A stretch of DNA of 64,000 bases, from positions 1 through 64,000 of the forward strand of contig NZ_JBEPNO010000002.1 of NCBI RefSeq assembly GCF_040546275.1, read 5' to 3'. How positions within the stretch are numbered: position 1 is the first letter of the stretch; the number at the start of each line of letters is the position of its first letter. The notes under the pieces are model-generated. The model did no database searches, was not told the DNA's origin, and worked only from the letters and a program-made list of their open reading frames with translations. Of the stretch, positions 8,944 to 20,889 are shown piece by piece. The DNA is from Nakamurella sp040546275. Lineage in GTDB: Bacteria; Actinomycetota; Actinomycetes; Mycobacteriales; Nakamurellaceae. The position numbers were made by a program, and so were the translations under genes.

Positions 8944-9621
8944 ATGAAAGCGCGCGTTCTGGTCGTCGATGACGACCCAGCCCTGGCCGAGATGCTGACG
9001 ATCGTGCTCCGCGGGGAAGGTTTCGACACCGCGGTGGTGCGCGACGGGGCCAAGGCACTCGAGGTGTTCCGCGAAACCCACCCCGATCTCGTGCTGCTGG
9101 ACCTCATGCTGCCCGGCACCTCCGGGCTCGACGTGTGCAAGGAGATCCGGGCCGAATCCGGTATCCCGATCATCATGCTGACCGCCAAGACGGACACCGT
9201 CGACGTGGTGCTCGGGCTCGAGTCGGGCGCTGACGACTACGTGATGAAGCCGTTCAAGCCGAAGGAGCTGACCGCGCGGATCCGGGCCAGGCTCCGTCGG
9301 GCCGATGTCGGGACGGCCGAGCGGCTGCGGGTCGCCGACATCGAGATCGACGTGCTCGGTCATCAGGTGACCAGGGACAACGAGACGATCCCGCTGACGC
9401 CACTCGAGTTCGACCTGCTGGTCGCACTGGCCCGCAAGCCTCGGCAGGTATTCACCCGCGAGGTGCTGCTGGAGCAGGTCTGGGGTTACCGCCACGCGGC
9501 CGACACCCGGCTGGTCAACGTCCATGTGCAGCGCCTGCGCAGCAAGATCGAGAAGGATCCGGAGCGGCCCGAGGTGGTCGTCACGGTGCGAGGGGTCGGC
9601 TACAAGGCCGGTATCGCGTGA
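8944..9621 (+). CDS. mtrA: DNA-binding response regulator MtrA
   Basis: MtrA is the essential OmpR/PhoB-type regulator that couples cell division, replication and cell-wall turnover in actinobacteria. The 225-residue protein has a receiver domain (acidic pocket D9-D11, phospho-acceptor D53 in LLDLMLPG, Lys in MLTAKTD) and a winged-helix DNA-binding domain ending RLVNVHVQRLRSKIE...RGVGYKAG. The segment MLTIVLRGEGFDTAV and most of the effector domain match M. tuberculosis MtrA nearly residue for residue, as I recall it. A GGAGGG touches the ATG, too close for a normal Shine-Dalgarno; an in-frame stop lies just upstream, so the ATG is secure. It overlaps mtrB by four bases. Confidence 0.98.
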   Translation: MKARVLVVDDDPALAEMLTIVLRGEGFDTAVVRDGAKALEVFRETHPDLVLLDLMLPGTSGLDVCKEIRAESGIPIIMLTAKTDTVDVVLGLESGADDYVMKPFKPKELTARIRARLRRADVGTAERLRVADIEIDVLGHQVTRDNETIPLTPLEFDLLVALARKPRQVFTREVLLEQVWGYRHAADTRLVNVHVQRLRSKIEKDPERPEVVVTVRGVGYKAGIA

Positions 9622-11378
9622 CCGCAGGTCCATCGCCGGGCAGCACGACGACCGAGCGGCGGGCCCACTCACTGCGGTTGCAGGGCTCCCGGTTCCGGGC
9701 GGCGCTGTCGTTCTGGAGTCGATCGCTGCTGCTCCGCGTCGTCGTCCTGACGTTGTTCTTCTCCACCCTCGCCATGTTCGGTGTCGGGTTCATCCTCCAG
9801 CAGCAGATCACCCGCGGGTTGCTCGCCTCCAAGCAGAACGTGGCGATCTCCGAGGTGGAGAAGGCCGCGCAGACCGTCATCAAAGGCATGCAGGGCGCCG
9901 ACGCTGATCCCGCCTCGCTGCAGTCCCAGCTGGATCTCACGCTGCAGGCGCTCGGCAACCCGGCGCTGGCCACCGATTCCAACGCTCAGGGCAGCAACAC
10001 CGGCGCGTTCGATCCGGTCATCGTGCAGAGCCGTCCGGACGGTGGCGCCAACCAGACGCAGGGCTTCATCGAGGACGTCCCCCGCGATCTGCAGGCCAGG
10101 GTCGGCTCCGGCGTCATCGCGTACCAGTACACGACGGTGCGCCGCGAGGGTGTCAACGTGCCCGCCCTTGTGGTCGGCTCACCCGCTCCGACCAGCACCG
10201 ACAGTTTCTCGGTGTTCCTGATCTTCCCGCTGACGGCCGACCAGACGACGGCCGCCGTCGTGCAGAACACCCTGTTGCTGGGCGGTGCCGGCCTGGCGCT
10301 TGCGCTGACTTTGATCGCTTTCCTGGTCGCCCAGCAGGTGGTCCGGCCGGTCCGGCGGGCGGCGGCCGTCGCCCAGCGGCTTGCCTCCGGTGACCTGGCC
10401 GAACGCATGCCGGTCCGCGGGCCCATCGAGCTCACCACGTTGGCCCGGTCGTTCAACGGCATGGCCGACGCGATCCGCGCCCAGATCCGGCAACTCGAGG
10501 AGTTCGGCAACCTGCAGCGGCGGTTCACCTCCGACGTCTCGCACGAACTGCGCACGCCCGTGACGACCGTCCGGATGGCTGCCGACCTGCTCTACGAAAG
10601 CCGCGAAGACCTTCCGCCCCACCTGGGCCGGTCGACGGAACTGCTGGTCGACGAGCTGGACCGGTTCGAGACACTGCTGGCCGACCTGCTGGAGATCAGC
10701 CGGTTCGACGCCGGGATGGCGGAGCTCGCCGCCGAGCAGATCGACGTCCGCGCCGTCATCAACTCCTGCATTGCCGCAGCCAAGCCGCTGGCCGCCAACG
10801 CCGGGGTCGAGATCGTCCGGAATCTACCCGGGGTCCCGGTGATCGCCGAGATCGACAGTCGCCGCGTCGAACGGATCCTGCGCAACCTGCTCAACAACGC
10901 GATCGACCATGCCGAGGGCGGGACGATCGACCTCGAGTTGGTCAGCGACGGCGAGGTGCTGGCGATCACCGTCACCGATCACGGCGTCGGGCTCAAGCCC
11001 GGAGAGGCAGGTCTGGTGTTCAACCGGTTCTGGCGTGCGGATCCGTCCCGCCAGCGGCAGACCGGGGGAACCGGGCTCGGTCTGGCCATCTCGCTCGAGG
11101 ATGCGCGGTTGCACGGCGGTTGGCTGCAGGCCTCCGGCGCACCGGGCCAGGGCGCCCGCTTCCGGTTGACGCTCCCGCTGGTCACCGACACCCTCGTCAA
11201 CTCCTCGCCACTCGCCCTGCGTGTCGGCGGCGACGAGAGCGACGAACCGGCCGACGGCGCGACCGACCCGTTGGACACCCGCGACTGGACCCACCACGGA
11301 CTGGCCGGCGCGCTGCCGGCCGGCGCCGTGATCGCCTGGCCCGGTGTGGCCGAGAACGCCGAAGGAGCCGGTCGATGA
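9618..11378 (+). CDS. mtrB: Sensor histidine kinase MtrB
   Basis: MtrB phosphorylates MtrA. The 586-residue protein has membrane segments at about 37-60 and 215-238 bracketing an extracytoplasmic sensor domain, a HAMP linker at about 240-295, a HisKA domain with phospho-acceptor H309 in SDVSHELRTP, and a HATPase domain with NAIDHAEGG, DHGVGLKPGE and GGTGLGLAIS. The GTG start overlaps the mtrA stop (GTGA), and its end overlaps lpqB (ATGA), giving a tightly coupled three-gene operon. The C-terminal 60 residues past the kinase core are acidic and variable. Confidence 0.97.
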   Translation: MTAGPSPGSTTTERRAHSLRLQGSRFRAALSFWSRSLLLRVVVLTLFFSTLAMFGVGFILQQQITRGLLASKQNVAISEVEKAAQTVIKGMQGADADPASLQSQLDLTLQALGNPALATDSNAQGSNTGAFDPVIVQSRPDGGANQTQGFIEDVPRDLQARVGSGVIAYQYTTVRREGVNVPALVVGSPAPTSTDSFSVFLIFPLTADQTTAAVVQNTLLLGGAGLALALTLIAFLVAQQVVRPVRRAAAVAQRLASGDLAERMPVRGPIELTTLARSFNGMADAIRAQIRQLEEFGNLQRRFTSDVSHELRTPVTTVRMAADLLYESREDLPPHLGRSTELLVDELDRFETLLADLLEISRFDAGMAELAAEQIDVRAVINSCIAAAKPLAANAGVEIVRNLPGVPVIAEIDSRRVERILRNLLNNAIDHAEGGTIDLELVSDGEVLAITVTDHGVGLKPGEAGLVFNRFWRADPSRQRQTGGTGLGLAISLEDARLHGGWLQASGAPGQGARFRLTLPLVTDTLVNSSPLALRVGGDESDEPADGATDPLDTRDWTHHGLAGALPAGAVIAWPGVAENAEGAGR

Positions 11379-13321
11379 CGACGTCCCGTGCGTTGCACCA
11401 TCTGAGGACGTCCTGCGCGGTCCGCCGCCCGCACCGTCTCCTGCTGGTGTGTCTGGCCCTCCTACTGGCCGGATGCTCCGGCATTCCGGGGTCCAGCCCG
11501 GTCACCGACGTCCGTAAGGTCGCGGACCAGAACAGCCAGCAGGCCCCGGCCACCCCGGATCCCGGCATGACGCCGGACGCGATCGTGCGCGGCTTCATCT
11601 TCGCAGCCGCCCGGATCTCCCTGGGCGGCACCGGTTCCGCCTTCGCCGCACCAGGTCAGTACCTCACCGCGAAGGCGGCTCAGGTGTGGCAGAAGAAGCC
11701 GGCGGCGGTGGTGATCCTGCCGGACCAGTTCCGGGTCGACCCGAGCGCGGACCCGGCGGCGTTCACCATCTTCGGCCCGGTCCAGGGCACGCTGGACGCC
11801 GACCGCGCCTTCCACTCCAGCTACAACGTCACGTACAAGGTCACCGTCCACCTGGTCAGGGAGAACGGTCAGTGGCGGATCAGCGACCCGCCGGCCGAAC
11901 TGCTGATCCGGCAGAGCGACTTCAGCACGGTGTTCTCGGTTCGGACGTTGTACTTCCTGGACGCCAGCCGATCGGTCGTGGTACCGGATCGTCGTTACCT
12001 GATCAACGGTGGCACCCCCGACAACAACGTGATCACCCTGATGAACCTGCTGCTGCACGGCCCAGCCGGCGTCCTGGCGGGTGCGGCGCAGTCCGAGTTG
12101 ACCGGCGCGAACCTGCGGACGAAGCCGGTCACCTCCTCGGCCGGTCTCACGCTGATCGACCTGCAGGGCATCGACAACCTGCAGACGGCGGCCGACAAGA
12201 ATGCTCTTGCCGCGCAGGTTGTCTGGACCCTGTCGACGGTGGCCACCCAGTTCTCCATCGACGTCAACGGCGCCCCCCTTGATTCGCAGGTGCCGGTGTA
12301 CAAGGCCTCGTCCGTCGAGTCCTTCAGCCCGGACCGGGTTCCCGGCAGTGGCGCCGTGGCCTCGGACCCGTACTTCATCAACAGCGCCGGCGGGATCATC
12401 GACCTGCTCACCAAGAGGGCGTTGTTCGGGGGAGTGGGAACCGGCTCACAGCATGTGGTCTCGGCGTCGATGTCCGCCGCGACCGGGACCTTGGCGGCCG
12501 TCTCGGACGTCATGAACATCGACGGGACGTCCAGCCAACAACTGCTGATCGGGCAGCCACTCGCCTACCAGCAGGCGGTACCGGCGCTGAAGGCCAGCAC
12601 CCTCACCCAACCCAGCTTCTCCCGCTCCGGTGACGAGGTCTGGGTGGTCCAGAACGGCAGCGGGAAGAATCCGGAGATCTACCAGATCTCCACCGGTCAG
12701 CCCAGCTCCACGGCGACGACCAGCGGCGGGGCCAGCCGGGCCAAGGTCGGATCGGCCGAACTCGCCGGCAAGGGTCAGGTGACCTCCTTCGTCCTGTCGC
12801 CCGACGGCGTGCGGGTTGCCATCGTGGCCGGCGGCAAGCTCTACGTCGGTGCCATCGCCGCGACGACGGCGACCGTCAAGAGCCAGGCGGCCACCACCGC
12901 CCCGGCCGACAACCCCAACTCGCTGGCCCTGATCAACGTCGCCGAATTGCGTGGTGACCTGTCCAACGTGGGTCCGGTCGCCTTCCCGAGCGCGAACGAT
13001 CTGCTGGTCGTGTCCAACAGCCTGCCCGGATACCGGTCCATCAAGGATGTCCGGATCGATGGGTCCGACGTCACCCAGGTGACCACCGACTCGCAGTTCG
13101 GCGACGTCACCTCGATGGCCGTCTCGGTGGTCGACTCGACGGCCACGACGACGGACACCACCGACACCACCCAGTCGGTGGCCGCGCTGGTCTACGTCAT
13201 CCTCGGCCAGATCGGCGCGCCGGGGCCGGTGCTCAAGCTGCAGGGCACGCTCACCGACGGCAAGTGGGTCTCGGCGGATGCCACCTCGACGATGGCGGGA
13301 GGTCTGTTCTACCCCAACTGA
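11375..13321 (+). CDS. lpqB: Lipoprotein LpqB
   Basis: LpqB is the extracytoplasmic lipoprotein that modulates MtrAB signalling. The 648-residue protein has a lipoprotein signal peptide with lipobox LLAGC (lipidated C34), a GerMN-like domain in the first third (SYNVTYKVTVHLVRENGQWRI region) and a C-terminal beta-propeller-like region (SPDGVRVAIVAGGKLYVGAI and similar blades). The ATG overlaps the mtrB stop and has GAAGGAG upstream. A Thr-rich patch (TATTTDTTDTTQ) near the C-terminus is an unremarkable low-complexity insert. Confidence 0.95.
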   Translation: MTTSRALHHLRTSCAVRRPHRLLLVCLALLLAGCSGIPGSSPVTDVRKVADQNSQQAPATPDPGMTPDAIVRGFIFAAARISLGGTGSAFAAPGQYLTAKAAQVWQKKPAAVVILPDQFRVDPSADPAAFTIFGPVQGTLDADRAFHSSYNVTYKVTVHLVRENGQWRISDPPAELLIRQSDFSTVFSVRTLYFLDASRSVVVPDRRYLINGGTPDNNVITLMNLLLHGPAGVLAGAAQSELTGANLRTKPVTSSAGLTLIDLQGIDNLQTAADKNALAAQVVWTLSTVATQFSIDVNGAPLDSQVPVYKASSVESFSPDRVPGSGAVASDPYFINSAGGIIDLLTKRALFGGVGTGSQHVVSASMSAATGTLAAVSDVMNIDGTSSQQLLIGQPLAYQQAVPALKASTLTQPSFSRSGDEVWVVQNGSGKNPEIYQISTGQPSSTATTSGGASRAKVGSAELAGKGQVTSFVLSPDGVRVAIVAGGKLYVGAIAATTATVKSQAATTAPADNPNSLALINVAELRGDLSNVGPVAFPSANDLLVVSNSLPGYRSIKDVRIDGSDVTQVTTDSQFGDVTSMAVSVVDSTATTTDTTDTTQSVAALVYVILGQIGAPGPVLKLQGTLTDGKWVSADATSTMAGGLFYPN

Positions 13322-13419
13322 CCGGATAGTCCGGACCCGGGTTCGTCCCCATGCTTCGAGCTGTCCACAGTTGCCGGCCGTTCCCTGCCGCCTGCAGTCG
13401 GGACCGGCAGGCTGTGGCG

Positions 13420-14166
13420 ATGTCGATCGTCCGGAGCATCGAAGTCGGGACCGCCGGGCGCAACCCGGTCCGGGTGGCGCTGGATCTGGTGCTGCCGCGG
13501 CCGTGCCCCGGTTGCGGCGGGCCGCAACCCTGGTGCCCGGGTTGCGCAAGCACGGTGGCCGGCCGCCCTCGACTCGTGCGGTGGCCGGAGGACACCCGTG
13601 ACGGTGCCGGGGGTCTGCTCCTGCCGCCCGTCCGGGCGCTGGCCCGGTATGCCGGACCGGTCCGGGCGGCGATCATCGCCGGCAAGGAGCGGGGCCGGAC
13701 GGACCTGCCGGTGGCGCTCGGGGAAGCGGTCGGCCGGGGACTGCTGCGGCTGCGGCGGATCAGCGTCATCCCGGCAGTGGTCTGGATCGTCCCGGCGCCC
13801 AGCCGTCGAAGCGCGGCCAGGAGGCGGGGCGGGGACCCGGTCACCACGATGGCGCGTTCCGCTGCGGCCCTGATGGCCTCGCTGGGTGTGGCGTGCGGTG
13901 TCGCCCCCTGCCTCTACACGGCGGGCGGCGCTCGTGACTCGGTCGGACTTGACGCGACGGCCCGGGCGGCCAATCTCGCCGGGAGGGTGCGGTTCCGCCC
14001 GGCCGGTGCGCCACCGCGTGGGGCGGCCGTGGTGCTGCTGGACGACGTGCTGACGACAGGTTCGACCCTTCTGGCCGCAACCCGGGCACTTTCCGTGGCC
14101 GGAATCGGGGTGAGCACCGCGTTCACGGTGGCAACGGTCGCCCCCTGGTACTCCGGGCGCCGATAG
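13420..14166 (+). CDS. comF: ComF-family phosphoribosyltransferase-like protein
   Basis: The 248-residue protein has an N-terminal zinc-binding pair of CxxC motifs (CPGCGGPQPWCPGC) and a C-terminal type I phosphoribosyltransferase fold with the PRPP loop VVLLDDVLTTGSTL. ComF proteins are linked to DNA uptake or purine salvage in other bacteria, and the precise role in actinobacteria is unsettled. I start at ATG 13420 (GTG 13414 is nearly equivalent; ATG 13351 would add 23 residues that read like a non-coding leader). The place between lpqB and hpf is the same as in M. tuberculosis. Confidence 0.85.
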   Translation: MSIVRSIEVGTAGRNPVRVALDLVLPRPCPGCGGPQPWCPGCASTVAGRPRLVRWPEDTRDGAGGLLLPPVRALARYAGPVRAAIIAGKERGRTDLPVALGEAVGRGLLRLRRISVIPAVVWIVPAPSRRSAARRRGGDPVTTMARSAAALMASLGVACGVAPCLYTAGGARDSVGLDATARAANLAGRVRFRPAGAPPRGAAVVLLDDVLTTGSTLLAATRALSVAGIGVSTAFTVATVAPWYSGRR

Positions 14167-14242
14167 CCGTCCAGCTTCGTGATCGAGCGTCATCCGGATG
14201 GACTCCAGAAGAACCACATGCGACTCGATGGTGTTGTCCACC

Positions 14243-14270
14243 TTGCGTTTAGGCCAACTGACGGTAGGTT
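14243..14270 (+). promoter_or_regulatory. Possible promoter of hpf
   Basis: TTGCGT and TAGGTT are separated by 16 bases in the 230-bp gap before hpf. The match to the actinobacterial housekeeping consensus is fair. It would give a 5' leader of roughly 120 bases. This is a pattern match only. Confidence 0.35.
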
Positions 14271-14396
14271 CAGACGCATCCCGGGCGAGTCCCGCATCTG
14301 TTCACGACGTACCGCCGGCAGGCGGGCGCTCGGGACGCCACACCATTCGTTGGCGTGCCCGGCGGACGCCGGTCACCATGATCGTCGGGAGGACAT

Positions 14397-15005
14397 GTGG
14401 ATATTGTCGTCAAGGGTCGAAACGTGGAGGTTCCGGAGCATTTCCGGACGCACGTGGCCGACAAGCTGGCGCGAAGCGAGCGTTACGACTCCAAGATCAT
14501 CCGGGTCGATGTCGAGCTCTCCCACGAATCGAACCGCAGGCTGTCCAAGACGTGCCAGCGGGTGCAGATCACGCTGGCCGGCAAGGGTCCGGCCGTGCGG
14601 GCAGAAGCCAGTGCCGAGACTTTCTACAGCGCCCTGGACGCTGCCGTGGTGAAGCTGGAGTCGCGACTGCGCCGCTCCGCCGACATCCGGCACCACAAAC
14701 AGCACGCCCGCACCCCGATCTCGGCGATCGCCGGTCCCGGCGGCGGACTCCCCGAAGCCCCCGAACTGGATCTGGACGACGACCGTTGGCAGGACGACGG
14801 TTTCGGCGACAGCGCCGATGGTGGACCGGGCCGCGTCGTCCGGATCAAGGACCATCCGTCCGACCCCATCACCGTCGACCAGGCGCTGTTCCAGATGGAA
14901 CTCGTCGGACACGACTTCTATCTCTTCAAGGACGCGGACTCGGGTCTGTGCTCGGTCGTCTACCGCCGCAAGGGTTTCGACTACGGCCTCCTGCGCCTGA
15001 CCTGA
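14397..15005 (+). CDS. hpf: Long-form ribosome hibernation promoting factor
   Basis: The protein dimerises 70S ribosomes into inactive 100S particles in stationary phase or stress. It is 202 residues: an N-terminal S30AE domain (MDIVVKGRNVEVPEHFRTHV to about residue 100), an acidic variable linker, and a C-terminal dimerisation domain (PSDPITVDQALFQMELVGHD, RRKGFDYGLLRL). The GTG start has GGGAGG four to five bases upstream; the ATG two bases earlier is in another frame. In actinobacteria this gene usually stands just before secA, as here. Confidence 0.95.
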   Translation: MDIVVKGRNVEVPEHFRTHVADKLARSERYDSKIIRVDVELSHESNRRLSKTCQRVQITLAGKGPAVRAEASAETFYSALDAAVVKLESRLRRSADIRHHKQHARTPISAIAGPGGGLPEAPELDLDDDRWQDDGFGDSADGGPGRVVRIKDHPSDPITVDQALFQMELVGHDFYLFKDADSGLCSVVYRRKGFDYGLLRLT

Positions 15006-15027
15006 TCTGACCCGCAACCCCACCCAT

Positions 15028-15128
15028 CGCGCTTATCAACTTCGCCCGCGCTGATCAAGTTGTCCCTTCTGTGACGGACGGGACGCAAATCGACCCGATC
15101 ATGAGCGCCGTCGAAGTTGATAAGCGCG
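15028..15128 (+). repeat. 101-bp interspersed element with terminal inverted repeats, copy B
   Basis: The ends form a perfect 17-bp inverted repeat (CGCGCTTATCAACTTCG and its complement). The block aligns end to end with the reverse complement of 6471-6571 at 82 of 101 positions. It lies in the 293-bp gap between hpf and secA and carries no gene. The rest of that gap (15129-15298) shows only the secA leader and no clear promoter. Confidence 0.88.
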
Positions 15129-15298
15129 AGCCCGATATGCCCAGGGCAGATCGTCTTCCCATGCGATCGGGACCAACCGGCAGGCCCGTTGCGCTTACCA
15201 TGGGGCATGCCGGGGGCGTCAAGAGTCTCCGGCGGTAACTGGGTGCGCGGAAGTCGCAGTCGGTTGCGGCTGGTGAGAAATCGACCGAGGGTGACCAC

Positions 15299-18295
<2,997 letters not shown>

Positions 18296-18357
18296 CCGGT
18301 AGCGCCGTCCGACCCGTCCGGGCCTGCAGCGCTCTCTGACCGCACGGCGGCGCGCAG

Positions 18358-18380
18358 GACCGGCTGACTTTCAGCCGGTC
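18358..18380. terminator. Hairpin between convergent secA and the DUF6459-like gene
   Basis: GACCGGCTGA and TCAGCCGGTC form a perfect 10-bp stem with a three-base loop. The right arm includes the stop codon of the minus-strand gene. It may terminate transcription from secA; no T-tract follows. Confidence 0.5.
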
Positions 18381-19006
18381 TGCAGGGCGGTGATGCGCCA
18401 GCGGCCGTCGACGCCCTGGATGCGGAACGCCAACGCCCGGACGCGCTCGGCACGCCGGAACACGACGCTGATCTCGGCCACGCCGTCGGTGGGCTCGCTG
18501 ACCCTGACGCTCTGCAGATGACCGAGCGGACCGCGTGCGATCGGTCGGGACTGCATGCCCGCGAACACTTCCGGGGCGCAGTGCACCCGGAGCTGTGAGA
18601 GCGGACGCTGGCCGCACAGCACCTCGACCAGCGCTCTGGCAAGCACCGGACCAGATCGTTGCGCCGAGGGCAGCTCGGCCGTGGTCGTCTTCCGAATACC
18701 CATGTCGACCTCCTGGGACCAGCCCGGCACCCGCGCGTCCTGGACGGTGTCCGGAACGGTGATCGATGGCGTGCCCGTCCGCGGTCGCGGGCCCCGCGGA
18801 GTTGTGGGCGGCGGCGTGGGCGTCAGACCGGGACGGGCGAGCGTCCGGAGTCTGCTGACCGGCGGCCGCTCGTCATCGAACGGCGGTTCGCAGTCCGGTA
18901 CCGAGGTCAGATAGGGCCTTGGCTTCGCCGTTGCCTGCGCGGGTGCGCTGTGCGCAGGCAGGGACCGTGCGGGAACAGCGGTTCCGGAGATCAGGGCTGA
19001 TGTCAT
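18371..19006 (-). CDS. Rv3235/DUF6459-like conserved actinobacterial protein
   Basis: The 211-residue protein has a Pro/Arg/Thr-rich, probably disordered first half and a compact C-terminal half of about 100 residues (QRSGPVLARALVEVLCGQRP, RVHCAPEVFAGM, then a beta-rich end RALAFRIQGVDGRWRITALQ). The C-terminal part matches the actinobacterial family represented by Rv3235 of M. tuberculosis, of unknown function. Its ATG overlaps the stop of the LysM gene upstream (ATGA), so the two are co-translated. It is convergent with secA, a position conserved in many actinobacteria as far as I recall. Confidence 0.75.
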   Translation of the reverse strand: MTSALISGTAVPARSLPAHSAPAQATAKPRPYLTSVPDCEPPFDDERPPVSRLRTLARPGLTPTPPPTTPRGPRPRTGTPSITVPDTVQDARVPGWSQEVDMGIRKTTTAELPSAQRSGPVLARALVEVLCGQRPLSQLRVHCAPEVFAGMQSRPIARGPLGHLQSVRVSEPTDGVAEISVVFRRAERVRALAFRIQGVDGRWRITALQTG

Positions 19007-20058
19007 GGTCGGTCGTCCGTTCGTTGGGCTGGGGCTGCCAGTGGTGGGGGCTGCAGGATCTGCCCGGGGAGGAGAAGGTTCGGGTCCGCTCCGATAACGG
19101 CTCGGTTCACCGAATACAAATGGCGCCAGGCACTGTCGATCTCGGTGGGGCTCGAATCCGCCGGCAGGCGACCGGCTGCGATGGACCAGAGGGAGTCGCC
19201 CCGATGCACCACCACCGTCCCGTCGGAGGACGACCTGCCGGACCCCGCCTGCTGGGGGGTGGCTGGCCCCGCGGCGGTGGGTAGGGCGGGAGCGGTGGCC
19301 GGCGCGGGCCAGTCGACGTCAACCGGTGGCTTCGGGGTCGGGACCGCGACCGGCCAATCGAGATTCAGCGACTCGGCAGGCGCGCCACCGCGGGCCGGTC
19401 GGTCGAGATCGACGACCGGATCGAGGGCCAACACCAGCGACAGAGGTGCGCCGGTACCGGACAGGAGGTGGACCGCTGACCCCTCGACGGCGATCCAACT
19501 CCGAGCCCGATCGACGGTCTGACCTGCGGTGACCGTGCGCTCTGAGTCAAGAGCGCTGGTGTTCACCGCAACGGTGTGACCGTTCTCAAGCACCGACGCG
19601 GTCGAGGCCGGAGCGGTTCCACACGCAGCCAGACCGGTCACCATCGAGGCTCCGACGACGGTCAGCAGCACCCTCCGCACCATTGCCGGAGCGACGACCA
19701 GAAGCACGCCATCGGCCACCCGACCGACGAATCCCGGCAGGCGGCTCAGCAGCGCGGCCGCGGCAGCGACGACGGCCCAACCGAGAAGAAGCCAGACCAG
19801 GATCGCCGCCGCCAGCAACATCGCAGTCTCGCCGACCGGATCGCCCGCGTTCGGGTGCGTGTCCAGCGCCATCGCGACCGCGGTCCACGGGACGGGCAGC
19901 GCGACGGCGAGGACGACGAGAACAGCTCCGGTCAGCAGCAGCTGCATCCAGGCGTGGCGGGATTTCGCGTTCGGCGATTCCGGTGGATCCGCCGTTGGCG
20001 GGACGAGCGGCTGCACATCGTCAGGCCACCAGCCCGTCGACTTGCCCCTAGTAGTCAT
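19003..20058 (-). CDS. Membrane protein with C-terminal LysM domain
   Basis: The 351-residue protein has three or four hydrophobic segments in the first 135 residues (the first beginning WMQLLLTGAVLVVLAVALPV), a Pro-rich spacer, and a C-terminal LysM domain (VVVHRGDSLWSIAAGRLP ... LLLPGQILQPP). LysM domains bind N-acetylglucosamine of peptidoglycan, so the C-terminus should face the wall. The ATG is almost directly preceded by an A+T-rich stretch with TTGACT and TACTGT, so a leaderless or very short-leader transcript is plausible. It is coupled to the DUF6459-like gene and divergent from the conserved gene at 20227. Confidence 0.8.
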   Translation of the reverse strand: MTTRGKSTGWWPDDVQPLVPPTADPPESPNAKSRHAWMQLLLTGAVLVVLAVALPVPWTAVAMALDTHPNAGDPVGETAMLLAAAILVWLLLGWAVVAAAAALLSRLPGFVGRVADGVLLVVAPAMVRRVLLTVVGASMVTGLAACGTAPASTASVLENGHTVAVNTSALDSERTVTAGQTVDRARSWIAVEGSAVHLLSGTGAPLSLVLALDPVVDLDRPARGGAPAESLNLDWPVAVPTPKPPVDVDWPAPATAPALPTAAGPATPQQAGSGRSSSDGTVVVHRGDSLWSIAAGRLPADSSPTEIDSAWRHLYSVNRAVIGADPNLLLPGQILQPPPLAAPAQRTDDRP

Positions 20059-20226
20059 AAACGTAGTCAAACAGTAGCAAATGCAATCAGTCAAGGTGAA
20101 AGACGTGAACTTGACGAATGTGCATCGATCGACCACGGTGAGCGCAGTGCTCAGGCAACCGGCGAACCACGAGCGGGGAGCGGAGCGAATGAGTGTTGAA
20201 CGCTTGCGCGAAAGGCAGGTTCGAGG

Positions 20227-20808
20227 ATGCGGTGGGAACAGCTCTTCAGTGACCTGGATGCCCAGTTCGACAACCTCGCCGACGCGGAGATGCTCGCCGA
20301 ACTGGCCGACCGCGAGCGCGTCGCCAGCGGTGCGATCACCATGGTCGAGAGGTTCGGCGGTTCGATCGGGCGCCCGCTGCGGCTGCGGACGACCGCCGGG
20401 ATCGCGGTCACCGGCACGATCAGAAAAGCGGGGCCGGACTGGCTGCTGATCCAGGAGGGGCCGGGGCGTGAAGCCCTGGTCGCCACGGCGGCCCTGACGA
20501 TCGTCGAGGGTCTGTCGTCGGCCACCGGCCCGGCGGTCCAAGGCCTGGAACTGCGGCTGAATCTTCGGTACGCGCTGCGCGTCCTCGCCCGCGATCGAGC
20601 TCCGATCGCGCTGGTCGTCTGCGGGGGAGTCGGCGAACCGCCGGGGCTGTATACCGAGATCACCGGCACCATCGACCGTCTCGGCGCCGACTTCGTCGAG
20701 GTGGCGCTGCACGCACCCTGGGAACCGCGGCGCGCCGGCAGCGTTCGATCCGTGGTGCTGGTTCCCCTGCCGGCCGTCGTGTTGGTGCGGGCTCTACCGT
20801 TGGGCTGA
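20227..20808 (+). CDS. Conserved actinobacterial protein of unknown function
   Basis: The 193-residue protein begins with a helical acidic region (MRWEQLFSDLDAQFDNLADA) and continues with a beta-rich middle (RLRTTAGIAVTGTIRKAGPD, WLLIQEGPG) reminiscent of an Sm-like barrel. Homologues of this MRWE-type protein are common in actinobacteria beside the LysM/DUF6459 pair and are sometimes mislabelled as Fis regulators; that statement is from memory. There is no signal peptide. The function is unknown, and the Sm-like comparison is inference from pattern only. Confidence 0.6.
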   Translation: MRWEQLFSDLDAQFDNLADAEMLAELADRERVASGAITMVERFGGSIGRPLRLRTTAGIAVTGTIRKAGPDWLLIQEGPGREALVATAALTIVEGLSSATGPAVQGLELRLNLRYALRVLARDRAPIALVVCGGVGEPPGLYTEITGTIDRLGADFVEVALHAPWEPRRAGSVRSVVLVPLPAVVLVRALPLG

Positions 20809-20889
20809 CGGGTCGTCGACTGCGGGTGGTCGGCATGGCCCGGGCGTCATCCACGACGACGGCCCGGGCACCATCGGAGAGGACTGAAG

